Source: Sphingomonas bacterium
GTDB taxonomy: Bacteria > Pseudomonadota > Alphaproteobacteria > Sphingomonadales > Sphingomonadaceae
Direction of reading: 5' to 3'
DNA length: 63,138 bases
Assembly (NCBI GenBank): GCA_030149245.1
Contig: JASBRX010000039.1
Coordinates: 1-63,138, forward strand
Under the pieces are notes generated by a model. It was given only the letters and a program-made list of their open reading frames with translations, searched no databases and had not been told where the DNA came from. Within the stretch, counting starts at the first letter, position 1. Each line of letters opens with the position of its first letter. The position numbers were made by a program, and so were the translations under genes. Shown here piece by piece: positions 59,022 through 63,138 of this stretch.

Positions 59022-59750
59022 TCACCGCGCCGCGTCCATCAGGTCGCGCATCCGGCGCACCACCGGGGCCAGCCCGTCGAAAATCGCCTCACCGATCAGG
59101 AAATGCCCGATATTCAGCTCGGCCAGCTGCGGGATCGCCGCGATCGGCACGACATTGTCGAAGGTCAAGCCATGCCCGGCATGCACCTCGATCCCGTTCT
59201 TCGCCGCCAGCGCGGCGGCATCGGCGATGCGGCGCAGTTCGGCGGTCTGCGCCGCGCCCTCCAGCTCGCAATAGCGCCCGGTGTGCAGCTCCACGACCGG
59301 CGCGCCCAGCCGGATCGCGGCCTCAATCTGCGCCGGATCGGGTTCGATGAACAGCGATACGCGGATGTTTGCGCCCTTCAGTTCGCTCACCATCGGCGCG
59401 AGCACATTATGCTGCCCCGCCGCGTCCAGCCCGCCCTCGGTCGTGCGCTCCTCGCGCCGTTCGGGCACGATGCACGCGGCATGCGGGCGGTGGCGCAATG
59501 CGATGGCCAGCATCTCGTCGGTCGCCGCCATTTCCAGGTTGAGCGGGATCGTCAGCTCCGCCGCCAGCCGCGCGATATCCTCATCGGTGATATGCCGCCG
59601 GTCCTCGCGCAGATGCGCGGTAATCCCGTCGGCTCCCGCCTCCGCCGCCAGCAGCGCCGCCCGCACCGGATCGGGATAGCCGCTGCCCCGCGCATTGCGC
59701 ACGGTCGCGACATGATCGATGTTCACGCCAAGGCGCAGATGTCCCGTCAT
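59022..59750 (-). CDS. pdxJ: Pyridoxine 5'-phosphate synthase
   Basis: Closes the pyridoxine ring from deoxyxylulose 5-phosphate and 3-amino-2-oxopropyl phosphate in vitamin B6 synthesis. 242 residues, TIM barrel. [20 protein letters not shown] is the N-terminal hallmark; [32 protein letters not shown] and [13 protein letters not shown] are further conserved segments. It heads the pdxJ-acpS-lepB run, with the inverted repeat in the gap to acpS. Confidence 0.96.
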   Translation of the reverse strand: MTGHLRLGVNIDHVATVRNARGSGYPDPVRAALLAAEAGADGITAHLREDRRHITDEDIARLAAELTIPLNLEMAATDEMLAIALRHRPHAACIVPERREERTTEGGLDAAGQHNVLAPMVSELKGANIRVSLFIEPDPAQIEAAIRLGAPVVELHTGRYCELEGAAQTAELRRIADAAALAAKNGIEVHAGHGLTFDNVVPIAAIPQLAELNIGHFLIGEAIFDGLAPVVRRMRDLMDAAR

Positions 59751-59850
59751 TCGCAGCCGCCTAGCATTTCCTGCGATCTAACCGAAACCATCCGTTGCTC
59801 TCCTGCATGCGGGCCCTTATCCGTTTCGGCACAGATGGGGGAGCGGTTCG

Positions 59851-60141
59851 ATGCGCGCAATGTGTCTGGCGATGACGATCACGATGGCGGGGGTTCCGAT
59901 GAGCACGTCGGCGCAATCGCGCGAATATCTGGAGTTCAATGAAAGCAAGCTGGAAGCGGCGCGCGACTTCCACGGGCGGAAGCTTGCCGGATGCGATCGG
60001 GACTATCAGCGCGCCTCCAGGATCGGCAGCCCCGATGCCGCACAGCGCCGTGCGCGCTGTATCGCAGCAGCCGACGCCTATCTTCAGAACGAATATCGCC
60101 GGTGGGGCGATGCGCTGCGCAAGCGTCAGCTAAAAAACTAG
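59851..60141 (+). CDS. Small exported protein, unknown
   Basis: A 96-residue protein with a signal peptide (about 1-22, ending STSAQS) and a charged, probably helical mature part rich in Arg and Ala, with two cysteines (about 48 and 69) that could pair. GGGGGAGCGG precedes the ATG. No family recognised. It is divergent from pdxJ and its stop lies two bases from the pyrE stop on the other strand. Confidence 0.6.
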   Translation: MRAMCLAMTITMAGVPMSTSAQSREYLEFNESKLEAARDFHGRKLAGCDRDYQRASRIGSPDAAQRRARCIAAADAYLQNEYRRWGDALRKRQLKN

Positions 60142-60142
60142 A

Positions 60143-60724
60143 TCAGGCCGCCCGGCTGCCCGGCTTGATCGCGGGGATTGCCGCCAACTCGGGCGGGAGC
60201 GAATCCGCTTCATAGCTCGGCACACCGAGGCGGATCAGCGGGAAGAACGGGACGCCCAGATCGGCGGTGCCGTTCGAGCGATCGACCAGCGAGCCCGCCG
60301 CGATCACCTCGCCGCCGGCTTCGGCAATCGCCTTGATCGCTTCGCGCGACGACAGGCCGGTGGTGACGACGTCTTCCATCATCAGCACCTGCTGCCCCGG
60401 GGTCAGGCGAAAGCCGCGGCGCAGCTCGAACGTGCCGGTGGGGCGTTCGACGAACATCGCATCAACGTCGAGCGCGCGAGCGACTTCCTGCCCGGCAATC
60501 ACCCCGCCCATTGCCGGGGACACGACAGCGGTGATCCTTTCGCGCAACTCGGCGGGAATGTTCGCCGCTACCGCCTCGGCCAGCCGCGCGGCGCGGCGCG
60601 GGTTCATCAGCACGCGCGCGCATTGCAGGTAACGCGGGCTGCGCAGCCCCGAGGACAGGATGAAATGCCCTTCCAGCAGCGCCTCTGCCGCCCGGAATTC
60701 GCTCAGCACCTCGTCTTCGGTCAC
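60143..60724 (-). CDS. pyrE: Orotate phosphoribosyltransferase
   Basis: Converts orotate and PRPP to orotidine 5'-phosphate in pyrimidine synthesis. 193 residues. The PRPP-binding motif is [40 protein letters not shown] and [20 protein letters not shown] are also typical. ATG 60724. It is divergent from coxB with about 200 bp between them. Confidence 0.94.
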   Translation of the reverse strand: MTEDEVLSEFRAAEALLEGHFILSSGLRSPRYLQCARVLMNPRRAARLAEAVAANIPAELRERITAVVSPAMGGVIAGQEVARALDVDAMFVERPTGTFELRRGFRLTPGQQVLMMEDVVTTGLSSREAIKAIAEAGGEVIAAGSLVDRSNGTADLGVPFFPLIRLGVPSYEADSLPPELAAIPAIKPGSRAA

Positions 60725-60812
60725 TTGTCCACCCCGTTGTTGTTATCGCCGGGCATCTAGGGTTCGGGCGATCCCCCCGCAACTACGGTATCAAAAAGAG
60801 CAGTCGACACGC

Positions 60813-60840
60813 TTGAGGCGGACGCGCGAGGTGCTATAGG
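60813..60840 (+). promoter_or_regulatory. Candidate coxB promoter
   Basis: TTGAGG (60813-60818) and TATAGG (60835-60840) with a 16-bp spacer lie about 88 bp before the coxB ATG. The match to a sigma-70 promoter is moderate. Confidence 0.4.
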
Positions 60841-60927
60841 CCAGCCTCGACGGGCGAATTGCGTCCGCGCGACCGGCAAAGCCGGCGCCCCCGTACAGGG
60901 GCAGAAGGACAGGGGTTTATTGAGACG

Positions 60928-62094
60928 ATGCGCATGCATGGATTGAAGGCGATCGTGCTGGCTGCGGGCATGATGCTCGCCGGGGGCATGGCCCAGGCTC
61001 AGGCACCGGCCGCAGCGGCGCCCGAAGCGCCCGCGCCGGTGACGGTGGCGACTCCGGCCGCGGCTCCCGCGCCGGGCAACCCGGTCGAGCAAGCCGCCAC
61101 GGCTGCTCCCGCGGAAGCGAAGGTTGCTGATCCGACGCTCAACCCCGACGGCACGCACAAGAACGGACCGGTCGCCGGCATCGGCATGCCGGTTGACGGG
61201 AAGCTCGGCATCCAGCCGCAGGCGACGAAGCTGGGCGAGAGCGCGGCAGGCTTCCACAACAACATCCTGCTGCCGATCATCACCGCGATCTCGATCTTCG
61301 TGCTGATCCTGCTGGCGTGGACGATCGTGCGCTATCGCCGCAAGGCCAACCCAGTCCCGTCGAAGACCAGCCACAACACGCTGATCGAGATCATCTGGAC
61401 CGCGGTGCCGGTGCTGATCCTTGCCTTCATCGCCTGGCCGTCGATCGCGCTGCTCGCCAAGCAGTTCAAGCCCGCCCCCGACAATGCCGTGACGATCAAG
61501 GCGATCGGCAACCAATGGTATTGGTCGTATGAGTATCCCGACCATGGCGGCATTTCGATCACCGCCAACATGCTCAAGGAAAAGAGCGAGGTTCAGGCCG
61601 GACAGCGCTTCCGTACCGATGTCGACGGCCCGCGCCTGCTCGCGGTCGACAACCGCATCGTCGTGCCGGTCGGCACGCCGATCCGCCTGATCGCGACCGC
61701 CAACGACGTGATCCACAGCTGGGCGGTTCCGGCCTTCTGGATCAAGATGGACGCGATCCCCGGCCGCCTCAACGAAACCAGCTTCACCGTCGACAAGCCC
61801 GGCGTTTACTTCGGTCAGTGCAGCGAGCTGTGCGGTGCGCGTCACGCGTACATGCCGATCGTGGTCGAAGCGGTCGAGCCGGCCGTGTTCGCGCAATGGG
61901 TCGCGGCCAAGGGCGGCACGATGCCGTCGGCCGTCAAGCCCTCCGCCGCTGCGCCGGCCCAGCCGGGCAGCGACACCGCCGACGACACCGCGACTGCGGC
62001 CAACGCCATCGTCGCCACCGGCAATGCGACCGTCGAGGCGACCGAAGCCGGCGCCACCACCAATCAAGCCGCCACCGGCAACACGGACCAGTAA
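60928..62094 (+). CDS. coxB: Cytochrome c oxidase subunit II
   Basis: CuA-bearing subunit of the aa3-type terminal oxidase, 388 residues. A signal peptide (about 1-24) is followed by an Ala/Pro-rich linker (about 25-95), two spans (about 110-132 and 150-170) and the periplasmic CuA domain. Copper ligands are all visible: His in VIHSWAVPAF, Cys-Glu-Cys region in YFGQCSELCGARH and Met in YMPIVV. The long low-complexity N-terminal and C-terminal (Ala/Thr-rich, last 60 residues) segments are unusual but seen in alphaproteobacteria. coxA follows after 3 bp. Confidence 0.95.
   Translation: MRMHGLKAIVLAAGMMLAGGMAQAQAPAAAAPEAPAPVTVATPAAAPAPGNPVEQAATAAPAEAKVADPTLNPDGTHKNGPVAGIGMPVDGKLGIQPQATKLGESAAGFHNNILLPIITAISIFVLILLAWTIVRYRRKANPVPSKTSHNTLIEIIWTAVPVLILAFIAWPSIALLAKQFKPAPDNAVTIKAIGNQWYWSYEYPDHGGISITANMLKEKSEVQAGQRFRTDVDGPRLLAVDNRIVVPVGTPIRLIATANDVIHSWAVPAFWIKMDAIPGRLNETSFTVDKPGVYFGQCSELCGARHAYMPIVVEAVEPAVFAQWVAAKGGTMPSAVKPSAAAPAQPGSDTADDTATAANAIVATGNATVEATEAGATTNQAATGNTDQ

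Positions 62095-63138
<1,044 letters not shown>

Overview
The window reads as a chromosome segment of an alphaproteobacterium, most likely a sphingomonad (Sphingomonas or a close relative). The basis is the high G+C content, the gene families present (EipA/DUF1134, several DUF-type membrane proteins, Kps-type capsule genes with FkbM methyltransferases), the gene order lepB-acpS-pdxJ and pyrE-coxB-coxA, and palindromic intergenic repeats of a kind common in that group. No taxonomic marker such as 16S rRNA is present, so this is inference.

Layout. (1) 1-2647, leftward: rplT (partial), rpmI, a DUF2809 membrane protein, hisN, eipA. (2) 2752-2891: promoter and gene for tRNA-Ser(GCT). (3) 2878-10965: an integrated element of about 8.1 kb bounded by a 15-bp direct copy of the tRNA 3' end. 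It encodes a P4-type tyrosine integrase, an AlpA-like regulator, a primase/helicase, a three-span membrane protein and a leftward operon of six small unknown genes, one with a DUF5681-like N-terminus. It also carries a long inverted repeat with iterons that may be its replication origin. It has no capsid, portal, large terminase or conjugation genes, so it looks like a non-autonomous, satellite-like element. (4) About 11.3-29.2 kb: an ABC-transporter-dependent (group 2/3 type) capsule locus. It has kdsA, kpsS, kpsM, kpsE, kpsT (inverted), a KpsD/Wza-like exporter, a half-length kpsC, three GT4 glycosyltransferases, two FkbM methyltransferases, kdsD/kpsF and kdsB. Kdo synthesis, poly-Kdo linker assembly and export are thus mostly encoded together. 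(5) Within and after this locus lie a serralysin-like RTX metalloprotease (23304-26279), a type I secretion ABC transporter and HlyD adaptor (29235-32329), and an outer-membrane phospholipase A (32400-33506).

(6) 33.5-48.3 kb: housekeeping and accessory genes: an exported peroxiredoxin, a GGDEF cyclase, two tandem microprotein genes behind a near-consensus sigma-54 promoter, a DUF421 protein, an SDR oxidoreductase, threonine aldolase, an EamA transporter, an NAD-dependent epimerase overlapping it tail to tail, an M28 peptidase, PepN, PhoD and an M49-like lipoprotein peptidase. (7) 48.3-53.9 kb: a second small glycan cluster with a GT39-like membrane protein, two GT4 enzymes, a DUF2141 protein and a polytopic membrane protein. 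(8) 53.9-63.1 kb: a TonB-dependent receptor, maleylacetoacetate isomerase, an AI-2E family permease, lepB, acpS, pdxJ, a small exported protein, pyrE, coxB and coxA (partial).

The points most worth a second look are the origin-like inverted repeat and paired terminal 14-mers of the integrated element, the sigma-54-driven microprotein pair, the secreted protease embedded between two FkbM genes in a capsule locus, and the single-module KpsC. All start sites and functions are read from the sequence alone; no database search was run.
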